DNA from: Theocolax elegans
Lineage: Eukaryota > Arthropoda > Insecta > Hymenoptera > Cerocephalidae
Reading direction: 5' to 3'
DNA length: 64,000 bases
NCBI GenBank assembly: GCA_026168455.1
Contig: CM047425.1
Span: 96,537,580-96,601,579 of the forward strand
How positions within the stretch are numbered: the stretch's first letter is position 1; the number at the start of each line of letters is the position of its first letter. The position numbers were made by a program, and so were the translations under genes. The notes under the pieces were generated by a model that worked only from the letters and a program-made list of their open reading frames with translations, made no database searches and had not been told where the DNA came from. Below, in pieces: positions 42,868-54,351 of this stretch.

Positions 42868-43742
42868 ATGGATAAGTGGTCGCCGATTATCCTGGTGCTT
42901 TCGCTCCTCGGGCTGGCGTACCGTGCGGGCGGTGTCGAGCTCAGCTTCGAACTCCCCGATAATGCCAAGGAATGCTTTTATCAGGAAATCGAAAAAAATG
43001 TCACGTCAACACTCGAGTTTCAGGTCAGCTTGTCACCGGGTTTCCTACTATAATTAACCTCTTCTTTAATACGTGCAACCTTATCGCGTCAAACATACCC
43101 CAGATTTCAAAGTTTTTATGTAAATTTGTGATGTTCCTTTAGGTTGTAACGGGAGGACAGTACGATGTAGATGTAACTTTGGAATCTCCTACTAAAGAGA
43201 TAATCTACAGGCAAGTCAAGACGCAATTCGATTCTCACACTTTTACTCCAACTGTCTCCGGAGTGTACAAGGCATGTTTCAGCAATGAGTTTTCTACTTT
43301 TTCGCATAAACTTGTGTACATGGACTTCCAAGTTGGAGACGAATTGCCTCTTCCTGGCTTAGGTGAACACGTTACAGTTATGACTCAGGTAATACATTAT
43401 ACATTAGATTAAGTTGTCCTTGTTTAATCTAAGTAATTTATTTGCAATATTGTTATGTAAAAGTTTTATTTATTTAAAAGTCGAATATATCGAAAGTTTC
43501 ATGAAAAATTATAATTATAGATGGAGTCATCTGCTCAAGAAATTCACAAAAATCTAAATAGTATTCTCGATTATCAAACTCATCATCGCCTTAGAGAAGC
43601 TCAAGGCCGCAAAAGAGCTGAAGATTTAAATGAACGTGTATTGTGGTGGTCGGTTCAAGAAACTATTGCCATAGTAATTATAAGCGTAGGTCAGGTTTTG
43701 GTTCTCAGAAACTTTTTCACGGACAGAAAACCACCATACTAA
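42868..43742 (+). CDS. TMED7: p24-family cargo receptor, TMED3/TMED7 type (gamma p24), 3 coding exons, 207 aa
   Basis: Coding exons are 42868-43023, 43143-43388 and 43521-43742. They join in phase 0 at GT-AG introns (CAG|GTCAGC, TTTAG|GTT, CAG|GTAATA, TATAG|ATG) and give 207 residues ending in TAA. p24 proteins are type I membrane proteins that load cargo into COPII and COPI vesicles between ER and Golgi. Residues 1-22 look like a signal peptide. The GOLD domain follows, with [14 protein letters not shown] near residue 24 and the paired cysteines at about 36 and 97. [11 protein letters not shown] and DFQVG are family hallmarks. A helical stretch with [14 protein letters not shown] precedes one membrane segment (about 178-196). 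The short cytosolic tail has the double Phe used for coat binding (about 199-200) plus Arg-Lys. NVT near residue 44 is a possible N-glycosylation site. Length and domain order are normal for the family. The Drosophila counterpart would be p24-1. The choice between TMED3 and TMED7 is arbitrary for an insect gene. The start is the ATG that opens the signal peptide. Confidence 0.95.
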
Positions 43743-44553
43743 GGACATATAAGAGACTTAAGCATCAAACGATTGAGGGAAACTGATCCCTTGATGTTTA
43801 AATCATTTTTGATACTTCTTTTGTTGACACTCAAGTAATAACTAAAGTTAAAAGACTTGATTATGAAGCAAAAGGACTAAGACAAAGGACACTGTTTTTG
43901 TGAAATGTGAAATACATGGTGTACATCAAATTTAATTGTTCAATTTAGAAAAGATTATTATTTTATTGTCGTGTTTGTCAATGAGTTTAGTCAGCTTTGT
44001 ATCATCTGGATGAAACATGAGAGAGTGCGACTATTTGAGAGCTTGTGTATTTTTTCACACAGGGCACATGTAATATAAACCAATTAAAACATTCTCTATA
44101 TACAATTTATTGTTAATTCATTTAAATTTATCCTTGCCAATTTTTTGTTAAAGATAACAAATTTACATTATTAGAGTACAAATCTCATTATTTATAGGAA
44201 ATTATATTTTTATAATAGTTAATATTTTATGTTTATGTAAGATAAGTGATAACATGCATATGTCATTTTTAATTATAACCAGGTACCTTGTGATACTTAA
44301 AGTCAAACAGACCCGCCAACGGAAATGCGTGTCACTAAATATATATAAATATATAGTACATGTTTCTTGCTGCTCACCTAACCTAACCTCTACATTGGGC
44401 AAGCAGTTTTACACACATACAGGTGTACTGTATCATACAACGCATCAAAACAAAAACGCGTGTCACAGTGCTGATACTACCAGCTGTGATAATTTCACTC
44501 CCTATATGTCGTGAAATTAAAGTTACTTGAGTTCTTACCTCTTAGCTATAAAC
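43743..44553. other. Intergenic spacer between the p24 gene and CDK5RAP3
   Basis: This stretch should hold the 3' UTR of the p24 gene and the promoter and 5' UTR of CDK5RAP3. No convincing exon is visible. A short run of the CCTAA unit lies at 44376-44389. Confidence 0.6.
44083..44088 (+). promoter_or_regulatory. Possible variant poly(A) signal (ATTAAA) for the p24 gene
   Basis: An ATTAAA hexamer lies about 340 bp past the p24 stop codon in an AT-rich 3' flank. I saw no canonical AATAAA between the stop and this site. AT-rich DNA produces such hexamers by chance, so this is only a suggestion for the transcript end. Confidence 0.25.
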
Positions 44554-46893
44554 ATGGAGGTAATATCATAAATAAATTTTTTTAATTCAATTTTTATTTT
44601 CTGTAATGTATATACATTATTTATTTTAAAATATGTAATGTTTGTTTACTCTACATTTTTTATACTTTCAATTAATTATACTTTTGAGTTATTATATATT
44701 TATTTCATTTTACTGTAAAATACAGTAAAACTTTAATAGTATTAAATAAAATTTTATTAACTTTATAGGAACAAGATGTTCCAATTGACATAAACAGTGG
44801 AAAGCTGTTAGAATGGCTCATCAATAGAAGGCATTGTCAACGAGACTGGCAAACTCATATATTAAAAATTAGAGAAAAAATCAACAGTGCTATACAAGAC
44901 ATGCCTGTGCACGAAGGAATAGCAAAATTATTGTCTGGAACACGTAATGACATATTTCTTTTTATAGTATGTTTCTTTTGTAATCTGTTATTTAATTCTG
45001 TGAACTCTTTGCAGACATAAATTATTTTCATTGCAAGAAAATCATAGAAATATTAAAAGAGACTGAGGCTGACACTAAAAATTTATTTGGACGTTATGGC
45101 TCTCAAAGAATGAAAGACTGGCAAGAAATCGTACGTTTGTATGAAAAAGATAATGTTTATTGTGCTGAAGCTGCTCAAATGCTTATTCGAAATATAAATT
45201 ATGAAGTTCCAGGATTTAAGAAACAAATACAAAAACTAGAACAAATTCAAAATGTAATAATTGTTCAATATATTATTTGTATATTTTATTATTCATTTGA
45301 ACTAAGTTTATATTTTGTGATAGGATTTGGAGAAAAAAGAAATAGAATATAAAAAGTCTGAAAATTTAGCACACACAGATTTTAATAATTTATGTAAGCA
45401 GCTGGGGATAGATGGAGTAAAAATAAAGAAAGAATTAGCTGAAAGAATAGCTGAATTACCAGACATTTATGAGAAATTTGCAAAAAAAGTAAAATCACTG
45501 GATAATGTGGTAGAATTTTATAACGCTTTTGTACAATTTACACTTGGTACTACGCACAATGGGGGATGTGTTCCACTAATTAGATACATCATTGGTAAGA
45601 TTATAAGAACTAATAAATTAAAACTAATTATTAACTAATAATATAAATTTACATTATTATTTATTTATTTATTCTACTATTTTATTAATATTGTATGCAT
45701 AGATAAAGGAAATACCACAACTTATGAATGGATTTATGGAGAAGCACCATTATCAGTTGTTGAACCAAATTTTGAATTTGTTGTGAATGATGATGAGGAT
45801 GAGCAAAATAATGCAGTTAGTTTACTTATTATAATAAATTACTTGATTCTTACTTCAATTCTACTAATCACTAATTGCTTCAATAATCATTTTATAGATT
45901 GATTTTGGAAACTCAGTGGCAGGTGGAATAAACTTTGACAATTTAGATTTAAATGGTGAAATTGATTTCGGTGGTGACATACAATTAGAAGAGGCAGAAG
46001 GTGAAATTGATTGGGGTAATATAGCAGATGATTCAGGACCTATAGATGAGGTAATAGATTTTGATATTTCATTAGAAGAATCTGGTATAGTTGTGGAATC
46101 TGTCGGAAATGATGGAGGTATTGCAAGTGGTTCACAAGCATTAAAAATCTTAGATAATCCAGAGACCAGAAATGATTTTATAAATCAGTTATTTGAGGTA
46201 AATCTTTTTTTTAAACTAAAAATATTTTTACTGATGAACTTAACATTTATTTGTAAATATTTGATAATTGGTTTATAGCTGGAAGCATTTTTAAAATTAC
46301 GACTGTACGAATTTAAAAGTGACAGCAATAGAAATCTTTTAAGTACAAGTCATATGCAAGAATCATCAAACATTCAACTAGCTACTTTAGACAGTACACA
46401 AAGTATGTTAGATAATGTACAAATTATACTTTCAGAAATACTGGATAGTAAAGTACAACATTTACATAATATTAAACATTCTCCAAGGTAATTCAAATAA
46501 ATAATAATCTCACAACATAGGAAAGTGATGCGTACATTATTATAAAATGTTTAAATTTTTAGATATGTCGATGTATTGACCGACAGTTTAAAGCAAAAAC
46601 GAAAGTTAATCAAAAAAATGCAGACGCTCCAGCAAGCGATGCGCGATAAACGCGAAGAAACGAGAGAGCAAATTGCATCTCTTAAGCCAGTGTTACAATT
46701 AGTAATTCAAAAAACGAAAGAGTTACAAGTTGAAGTAAGATTTGTTTCATAATTCTTTTAATATATTTAATCTAAACTTATAATGTAATATAATACAAAC
46801 AATTTTATATTTTACTTCTAGATTGAAAATGACATATCCAAGAAATACAAAAACCGAAAAGTTAAACTAACAGGTGGAATTAATACATTGTAA
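44554..46893 (+). CDS. CDK5RAP3: CDK5 regulatory subunit-associated protein 3 (C53/LZAP), 9 coding exons, 518 aa
   Basis: Coding exons are 44554-44559, 44769-44943, 45015-45253, 45324-45594, 45703-45815, 45898-46197, 46279-46487, 46563-46734 and 46822-46893. All have GT-AG introns with consistent phase, and the total is 518 residues (human about 506). CDK5RAP3 joins UFL1 and DDRGK1 in the UFM1 E3 complex at the ER membrane and acts as a receptor for ER-phagy on ribosome stalling. Support comes from the N-terminal VPIDINSGKLLEWL, from REKINSAIQDMP, and from the very conserved FGRYGSQRMKDWQEI and LYEKDN blocks. An acidic, probably disordered centre is encoded mainly by exon 6. It contains three I-D-(W/F)-G motifs at about residues 269, 290 and 305. 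The C-terminal part is helical, with the RYVD start of the conserved end block and ISKKY near the terminus. The first coding exon carries only Met-Glu. It is co-oriented with the p24 gene upstream and convergent with the phospholipase gene downstream. Confidence 0.95.
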
Positions 46894-46897
46894 TAAA
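46892..46897 (+). promoter_or_regulatory. AATAAA hexamer overlapping the CDK5RAP3 stop codon
   Basis: The stop codon TAA runs directly into AATAAA. If this hexamer is used, the 3' UTR would be only about 15-30 nt. The convergent phospholipase gene ends 274 bp away, so a short UTR would be plausible. A chance match cannot be excluded. Confidence 0.3.
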
Positions 46898-47167
46898 CCT
46901 AAACTAACTGTGGACAATCATTTTATAAAAAATGTTTAACACGTTAATTGTACATATGCATTATATATTAGTAGTAAATGATACAAAAGTACGGTATAGT
47001 GATGTTTAACGAAATATACATGAAATCATCTGTATACATATATCTTACACAAATTTAATTTAAATTAATGGTAACTCTTGTACATTATTATGTACTGCAT
47101 GAGCAGCAATGAACGATATTTTGATTAACAAATTGGATGGCAACATTTTAACAAATTGAATATCATA

Positions 47168-48613
47168 TTAGATAATCATAAAAAGATTCTGTATTAAACG
47201 CCAAGGTGACGAAGTACAAACTGCTTTATGCCTTGGACAGCGATATCTTCGAAGGCACTCCGAAAACGATCTATCACATTCGCAGAGCCTTTGAGCACAA
47301 GATCCAGAAGTACCCCATTCTCCGTGTTCGATAGCTGAAATATTTTAATACGATTTATGCTTTAAAATAATTAATATAATGTTTTCTCTATCAAAAGGTG
47401 TGGAGCTTTAACTCCTACATTTTAAGCTTTAAATGATTTAGTTTTCTTAAATGATACCAAATCATGTTAATAGCTATTGTCATTATCTTATTCAAAATGA
47501 TAATAATATAATAAGCTTAATTTTTTCATTATGTATAATTTCTATTTAATATTCTTGATAAAAAATACTTTTAATTTGAAATATTATCTGAGTACCGAGA
47601 AATCTCACCGAATATTTATGCATTCTTATACGAAACATAAATTATAAACTAAAATTAAATCAGATTTACCGGGAAAAGTAAATAATACGATGAATACTTT
47701 CGACTCGTAGATTCATAATAAAATTCGCGGTCGCAACTACGCAGTGTTAAACTAGACAATTATAAAGTTCATGGAATAGTATTGTATTAGAACTTGTGTT
47801 CTCGGGTCTAATTAAATTAAATTTTGTATGTTTAACTTAAAATAATATTGAATAATATGATAAAGATCGATACTAACCACATATAGGTTTGTAACCACGA
47901 TAGCATTTCCAATAGTACGGAACAAAATATTCAACGAACATTGGACAATCGGTTGCGTCGTAACACCAATCGTGCATTTTGCAACATCTGTACAAAAGTA
48001 AAGATTCAAATTTACATTGTACCTACTCGAAGATGATAAATAATGTGAAATGAATAATCGAATAGTATATATACCTGTCGATACCGTCCATAGGGTAACC
48101 AGATCCCAAAAAGCCACAGTAGCAGCCATACCCTTTGTAAGCTAAAGGATTACATCCTGTTGCACAAACGATCATGTTGTATAAATGAGTTACCGCTCGC
48201 TTGAGTCTCCGATGTCCCTTTGTTCTGCGTAAATCAACGAAATTTTCATAATTAATGATATAACAGTAGTTTATTATTATTTCAATTTTTAGAACTATTC
48301 AACTAATTTTCTTTAAGCACAATTTATTTTTCATACACTTTTATATATGTATAAGAATATTATAAAGATAAACATAAATCTTACTCGAATGTCACGTTAG
48401 CTTTCGAATATAGAATATTATCGGTTAAGTTATATCTCATAGGATGGGTCAGCATCGACGAGCTGCTACGAAGGTACCCACTGTAACCAATGTAAAACTC
48501 GTCGTTCTCTTCGTTGTTGATTAATACTTCATTATCTAAATAATCTGGATCTTCGTACGAGTTTTTATTTGCAAATTTGTTGGGTAATCTTTCCAGCTTC
48601 GAAATTTCTATAC
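47168..48613 (-). CDS. Secreted phospholipase A2, conventional 14-kDa His/Asp type, 5' end not located
   Basis: On the - strand the exons are 48613-48385, 48224-48075, 47987-47878 and 47334-47168. They join in phase at GT-AG introns and give 217 residues to the stop, and at least one exon with the start codon and signal peptide is missing upstream. Enzymes of this family hydrolyse the sn-2 ester of phospholipids using calcium and a His-Asp pair. The Ca loop reads YGCYCGFLGSG, followed by RCCKMHDWCY with the catalytic His and its partner, and CECDRSF supplies the second Asp. Many Cys residues fit a disulfide-rich fold. The first exon encodes a Ser/Asn/Glu-rich segment with one NLT and one NVT sequon, then RRLKR just before AVTHLYNM, which looks like a propeptide cleavage site. 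The mature part would be about 132 residues, a usual length. The motifs match the group I/II/X-like class and not the group III enzymes of bee venom. The second Gly of the loop after CG is replaced by Leu. Confidence 0.9.
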
Positions 48614-51600
48614 CTGACAAAAATGTAAAATACTTATTATTAGATTATTCAATAAAAGATTATTCTATTTAATTTGATTTATAATAAATAAACAAATTGT
48701 TAGACACTTCAGAGGCAAGTTCAAATGATTTAAAGTAAAATACCATTTGTATAATATTTATCTAATCTAGTATTAAACATACTATTTCGTCGAGCAATAA
48801 CTTTCAAATTGAATGGCAAAAGTGTCTATAAGATTATATTTGATTTCCTATTCATAGAGAAGATTGAAAAACCGCAGGGAATTCTACGCGTCTCGTTTCA
48901 AATGAAATTTCCCATATGTACACATTATTTATGCTCTCAATGTTGACAAAATTGTGTCAAATTCACCTATATAAGCATTATATGTGGAATTTACCAGGTT
49001 TTATGTAAAATACAAATTAATTACTTAGATAATTTTATGGCGTCAAATATACAATGTCTCGGCAATAACATCGAGCAGACAAAAAACTCGCGACTTGTAC
49101 GTATACGTATACATTGTCAAAGTTGTAAAGTAAAAGCGAATCTCTCTTGGATTGGATGCGCTTGACGCGTCGGAAATAATTAATCAACGAAAAAAGGAAG
49201 ATACAACAAAAAAATGTTTTTGTCCAGAATAACAAGAGTGAGAGAGATCACTGCCGAGAGTGGAGCATTAATACCAAATCGTACACGCGACCCTATTGTT
49301 TCGCTTGTCGGAAAACCGTTTATAAAGAGCGAAAGTCGTAGGAATTCACGAGAGCTCATTATTAATTCGACTGTGAGTTTGAATTGCGCATTCGCGGTAC
49401 GATCAAGGAAGATCGCATCGTTCGCCCTCGACATTTTTATACTATTTCCGTCAATTTTTCACAAACAAAAATGTATTTTAACCCAGGATTTTTCTATATA
49501 ACGAATTAGTACACAACGAAGTAAAAAATAACCGCATCTGGGTGATTTTCTACCTCTCTATATATACATAGCTCTAAAAAAATATTTCCGAGACTTGCAT
49601 AGCATATATGTTTTAAGCCGATTAACAAACAGCGTGGGACTCTTTACCAAGTTTAATTCGGTTTTATTTTCAAAGTTACAGGAGATATTTTCGTTTACAA
49701 GATGTCTATATATACCTTTGTTCGAACGTATAAACGTTTCAACAATTCAAACTATATGCAATAATTAAAAATTAATGGATTCATTTTAAAATGACAAATG
49801 TGAAACTCTGTAACGTTAAATTTACAAAATGCAGATTGTATTATCGCAGTGAATATATATATGTATATATATATATATTAATAATAATATCCGGTATTTC
49901 CAACTCACCAAAAATTAATTATAAATTTCACTCTCTTATAATAAAGAGCATACGAATAATTTTAATACAATTTATTTAAAATACCAATGTAATATAATAA
50001 AATTATTTAAGATATTAAATAGTATTTTTCTGGATACATATTATGTCAACATTTAAAACGATTATATATATTTTTTTAATAATTGAAATATATAAGAAAA
50101 ATATTTTTGAATGACGGTAAGGTATTCAATAAATTGTAAGTAAATTCTATCTAAAATTTAGAGTCGCATAACACCTCAAAGATGATATACTAAAATTACG
50201 AGTACATTAAAGAATCTTACGACAGTAGAAAATAAAGGCTAGCTCCTCCATCATTTTTACGTGGGAAGATTGACTGCTCGAAAAGAAAGAAAGAAAGAAA
50301 GAAAAAAAGGAAAAAGAGGCAAATTAAGTATATCGGAAAAGCTGTTACAGAAACAATTAAACGCGCGCAAGAGAGTAGCTTAACAACTCGGAGAAAGGTT
50401 CGATGAACGAGGAATCTTTCGCTCTGCAAACGAGCGACGATTAAATTAACGAGCATTGCGCAAGTCGCGAGCGCGCGCGCGATCACAAGAGAAAGACTTC
50501 TACTTTGGATGAAAGAACGATAATGACACGGCAAGGGGAAAAGGTAAAAAGTAAAATTCTATATACCTTTTCCTCTTTCAAATAATCTGCCTAACATTCA
50601 AATGTTTTAATAAAAATTTACAATCGCTAACGTCCTCCTAGCGTAATCATTAGAAAGTGCAATTTGGCTATATTCTAATTGAGTATCGGCAAAGTATACA
50701 TGTATAAACATAAATACAGCGATCGACATAATACCTGGATTATTTTTAGGTTTATTACTGATATATTATTTATAAAATTTTCAATAATCAAAAATTATTG
50801 GATAAATTATCATAATCAATTATGATTTGAATTATAAAATATAAATCGTAATTAATCCAATTTAAATATTTAAATGAACATCGCGTAATATTATTATTTC
50901 AATACATAGTTTTGTTTTCGTGGAATCCGAGGTAAATACACCAATTTCTACTTTATTAGAGGTGTCACGTGTCCAATAAAATAATTACATTCATTTACAT
51001 TATAATTATATTGTAGAAAGTAAACGATTTTCTTAATAATATGTTTTCTAACATCGAGTAATGCAGTAAAATTATTTAAAGCTCTCTATTATTGTTAATT
51101 AGGGTTAAACACGGGGTGGAATAAAATATAATTTTTATAACATGTTTGAGGATAATTTTGTAAAATTGAATTGTAAGTTAGTTCAATAAACTATCAGGCT
51201 ACACAAAATTTACAAATTAGTTTTTCAAATCGGATCGAATTAGTATTTAACGCTCGTTCACTGGGATATAACGTTTACACGTATACTGTCAACAAAGTTG
51301 CTGGAGCCTTATCACAACCTGTTGAAATAGTTCATGAAGAAAATTACAGTAACGGTTTGGTTCTACATGTTCCAAATTCATTTCGTCCCTAACTTTCCCG
51401 TACATCGGTAAACGTATGTGCATTTAGATACCTAATTACAGTCAGTGGTGTAAAGTTGCAGTAGATATATGGATTACTTATTAACTAAAGTTAGCGGATA
51501 TAGATTTTTTTTTAATAATCTAGAAATTCAAAGACACGCCGTTTATTTTATCCCAATTCGAGTATTTGAAAAATGTCATCCCTGTAACTACCATCTCTTG

Positions 51601-53597
51601 GTTAACAAGACGTCAACAACAGGTCGCTATTGAAACCGAGGCCATTAATTGCACTCCAATTTCGTACTGTCCATAATCTTTGTCGTGTTGCGATTTCAAA
51701 GGATCGTACATCTGTAGAATATATTTGACGTTCCTGTAAATTTCTGTGTCGTACCGCTTTTGATCGAGATTCGCGAAAATGTTAGATTTCTACTATTATT
51801 AAATTTAACTGTTTGTTTAATAGTTTATGATTATCAAGATTCTCGAGTATTAGACTAGCGGGGAAACGGTGAGAGTTGGTTTAAACATGCCGTAGTCGTT
51901 TTAATAGCACCTTTGCCATCTCGAACCATTTTTTCCCATTTTTCATTGCGATTGTTTATTGCGTAAATTATGATAAGTATAAGATTATACACGCATTCGC
52001 AATAAATGTACGAAATTGATGATAAAAAATGTAACTTTTTTATTGTCAGCCAGGCAAATTTCGTAGAATTATCGAGGAATGGAAAAAGAAATGTATTAAA
52101 TACTAGTTGACGTGCGTATTTCGCAATTCTATAGTATATACGCGATCATCAATTAAAATTGCCTTGAATGTGGATCAAATAATCAGTATTATGTAAGAAA
52201 TGAATATAAGGTGTAATTTTTAATGGCTGAGAGATCTTTCTTATACATCTTGAGTATAAGAGTTTGAAAGAATGATCTTTATTAAACAGAAAATGACGGT
52301 TACTAAAGGTATAATTTAATTTTATGATGCACCGTCAGCTCGCTGAACTCATGAAAGTTAAGAGTAAGATAATCGTGGAGATCAGCTATGATTGAGCAAA
52401 ATTTAAAGAGGCTATAGAAAAAAAATGCATTCCACGGTGAGTAATTTTAGAAAAAGTATAAGATTATATAAATATTATACGCTTTTTATATATATGTATT
52501 CATAAATATTATTTATATTAAACGCAAAATATTGATTTTAAATACATTAAAATTAATTTGAAAAATGCAGCTCACGATAGCTATAAAACTTGCATAATAA
52601 AGATTCTATGTTAAATTAAACACCGTTCAATCGACGAGTCTACATTTTGAATAACGCAATCGAATTATTCAGAAGTTCCGTGAAAAATCAAGTTTCTATA
52701 CGATTGTAGTTTGTGATTTACCGTACAAAAATAAATAGAAATGAAGTTTTCCACGACGTGTGTATAACGTGTCTTCGCGGTGAAAATCACTCAGGGAAAA
52801 ATTTGTCCCGCGACAGACGCAATCAATTACGCTCGGTGAGAAAAAAAAAATGAAGGCAGAAGACGCGCGAGAGAAACGGAGAGTGCGCTCACAGACCCGA
52901 GGAAAAGGAGAGTAGAAAGCTACGTTAAAGGGACAATGAGATAATGATGATAGGCGACGTAAACGCTCGATTTACATCGTCGACACCGAGTCGCTCGTGT
53001 CCTCTTATATGGCTAATTACTTGAATCGCGCACTCATTTCTATTTTATCTTTCAACTTATTCCTGTATATTTCTCTAAATTTGGTTACTGGCTTTCCTGT
53101 ATTCGTAACGCGAGCATGTACGTATGAATATACTATAGAAGCGTACTTTTCCATATCCTTTTACAGAACCGCGCGCATTAATTATTAATTTTGAATGATA
53201 TTATTGTATAGAGGGAATTTATTTATGAGCAATTTCTTGTATTTGCATACAAATAAAATTAAAAAAAAATTAATTAAAAATTTCTTATTCTTTTGTATCT
53301 GTTGTATTGTTGTAACGTGTATCTATCTTATTGTGTTTGCGTAAATCTGGAGCGGTGTTAAAAGGACGTTTTAGCGAAATGTGGAACACACAGGTATACC
53401 GAACTGATAACGTTTACATGAATATTAATGTTGGACATTCTAAGTTTCCGTGAGCATTAAGAAAATACAATTTTAGATTTCTAGAATTAACCGTGAGTAG
53501 ATGAAAACCTACTTAATTATTTCTATTTTATTTTTCAGTATCTTTTTTAACAATTGAATATCTACCTTTTACATTTTAACATTAAAGCACATTATAC
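48614..53597. other. Gene-poor flank upstream (5') of the phospholipase gene
   Basis: This AT-rich stretch should contain the missing 5' exon or exons and promoter of the phospholipase gene on the - strand, but no segment combines an ATG, a hydrophobic leader and a donor in the required phase. Small simple repeats are present, for example a (GAAA)n run near 50285-50302 and a TA run near 49856-49878. No other gene is recognisable. Confidence 0.5.
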
Positions 53598-53728
53598 ACA
53601 CACATATAACGTGTGTATTGTGCGCGCGCGGGTGTGTTCATAAATAAATGCACACTCACGCACGCATACATACGAACACTCACACCTACGTACAAACACG
53701 TGCTCGCGCGCGCGCACACACACGCATA
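53598..53728. repeat. Long alternating CA/CG/TG tract
   Basis: An irregular alternating purine-pyrimidine stretch has CA, TG, CG and CGCA units, including two pure GC/CG runs. It ends a few bases before the first copy of the tandem duplication at 53746. Confidence 0.75.
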
Positions 53729-53745
53729 TGTATATAAAACAAGGT

Positions 53746-54351
53746 ATTTTTATTGTTATAGCTATATAGGGAGGAAATTTGTGATATAAGGATACTTCAT
53801 CGTATTATGAAAGAAGAATGTGGTATCGTAATAGTATTACAGTCCATTATCTAATGCCTGTTTATTTATTAGATATCGAAGAATCTTACACATTTTCTAT
53901 TATACACGTTGAAATTTTTTTTTATTTTTTCATCCCGAAGATTTTCAAGATTTTATATATACACATAAATTTAATAAAAGTGCAAAAAAATAAATAAAAG
54001 ACACTAAAGCATTAGATATACATATATTACAATGTGCATTAATGTATTAAATTTCCAATAATATGTTATTGCGTATTCTTCCAAAAATATTTTACACCTG
54101 CCTTGTAAAAAGGAAATGAAAAAAATATTGAGTGTGTGCGTACATCATTATTTTTTCCGTTTTTCAGCGTGGAAAAAAGGAGGCGCTCCGGATATTCTTG
54201 AAGCTGAGACGAACACGAGATCCGCAAGGTAAAACTAAATAACGGATTTTTCCCAGTGTTACTCGGTCATAGTTACAAGAAAAAAAATCAGTTCATTTAT
54301 ACCGCTCTGTGATTAGCGCGCGATCGCGCTGTACTTACATGCAAAAGTGTA
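53746..54351. repeat. Tandem duplication, copy 1 (606 bp)
   Basis: Almost identical to 54481-55082. The only differences I see are a C/T change and a 1-bp indel near 53860, and a 3-bp indel near 54060. Such identity in non-coding DNA means a very recent event, gene conversion, or an assembly artefact. It contains a possible 61-bp exon (54168-54228). Confidence 0.9.
54168..54228 (+). other. Possible 61-bp exon in duplication copy 1
   Basis: The segment is flanked by a pyrimidine-rich acceptor (TTTTTTCCGTTTTTCAG) and a donor (AAG|GTAAAA), and two reading frames are open through it. Its length is not a multiple of three, so including both duplicate copies in one transcript would shift the frame. 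The encoded peptides (for example KKGGAPDILEAETNTRSA) were not recognised. No partner exons were found, so it is only a candidate. Confidence 0.25.

Noticed and set aside
47168..48613. Group III (bee-venom type) phospholipase
   Set aside because: The calcium loop YGCYCG and the RCCKMHDWCY site belong to the conventional 14-kDa class, not to the group III class.
49035..49235. Antisense frame beginning with a hydrophobic leader, possible phospholipase signal peptide
   Set aside because: The frame opens with TTG, not ATG, and no suitable in-phase donor was evident.
50217..50534. Antisense hydrophobic frame as a possible first exon of the phospholipase gene
   Set aside because: No donor with the phase needed by the next exon was found after a plausible signal peptide, and part of the frame is a GAAA simple repeat.
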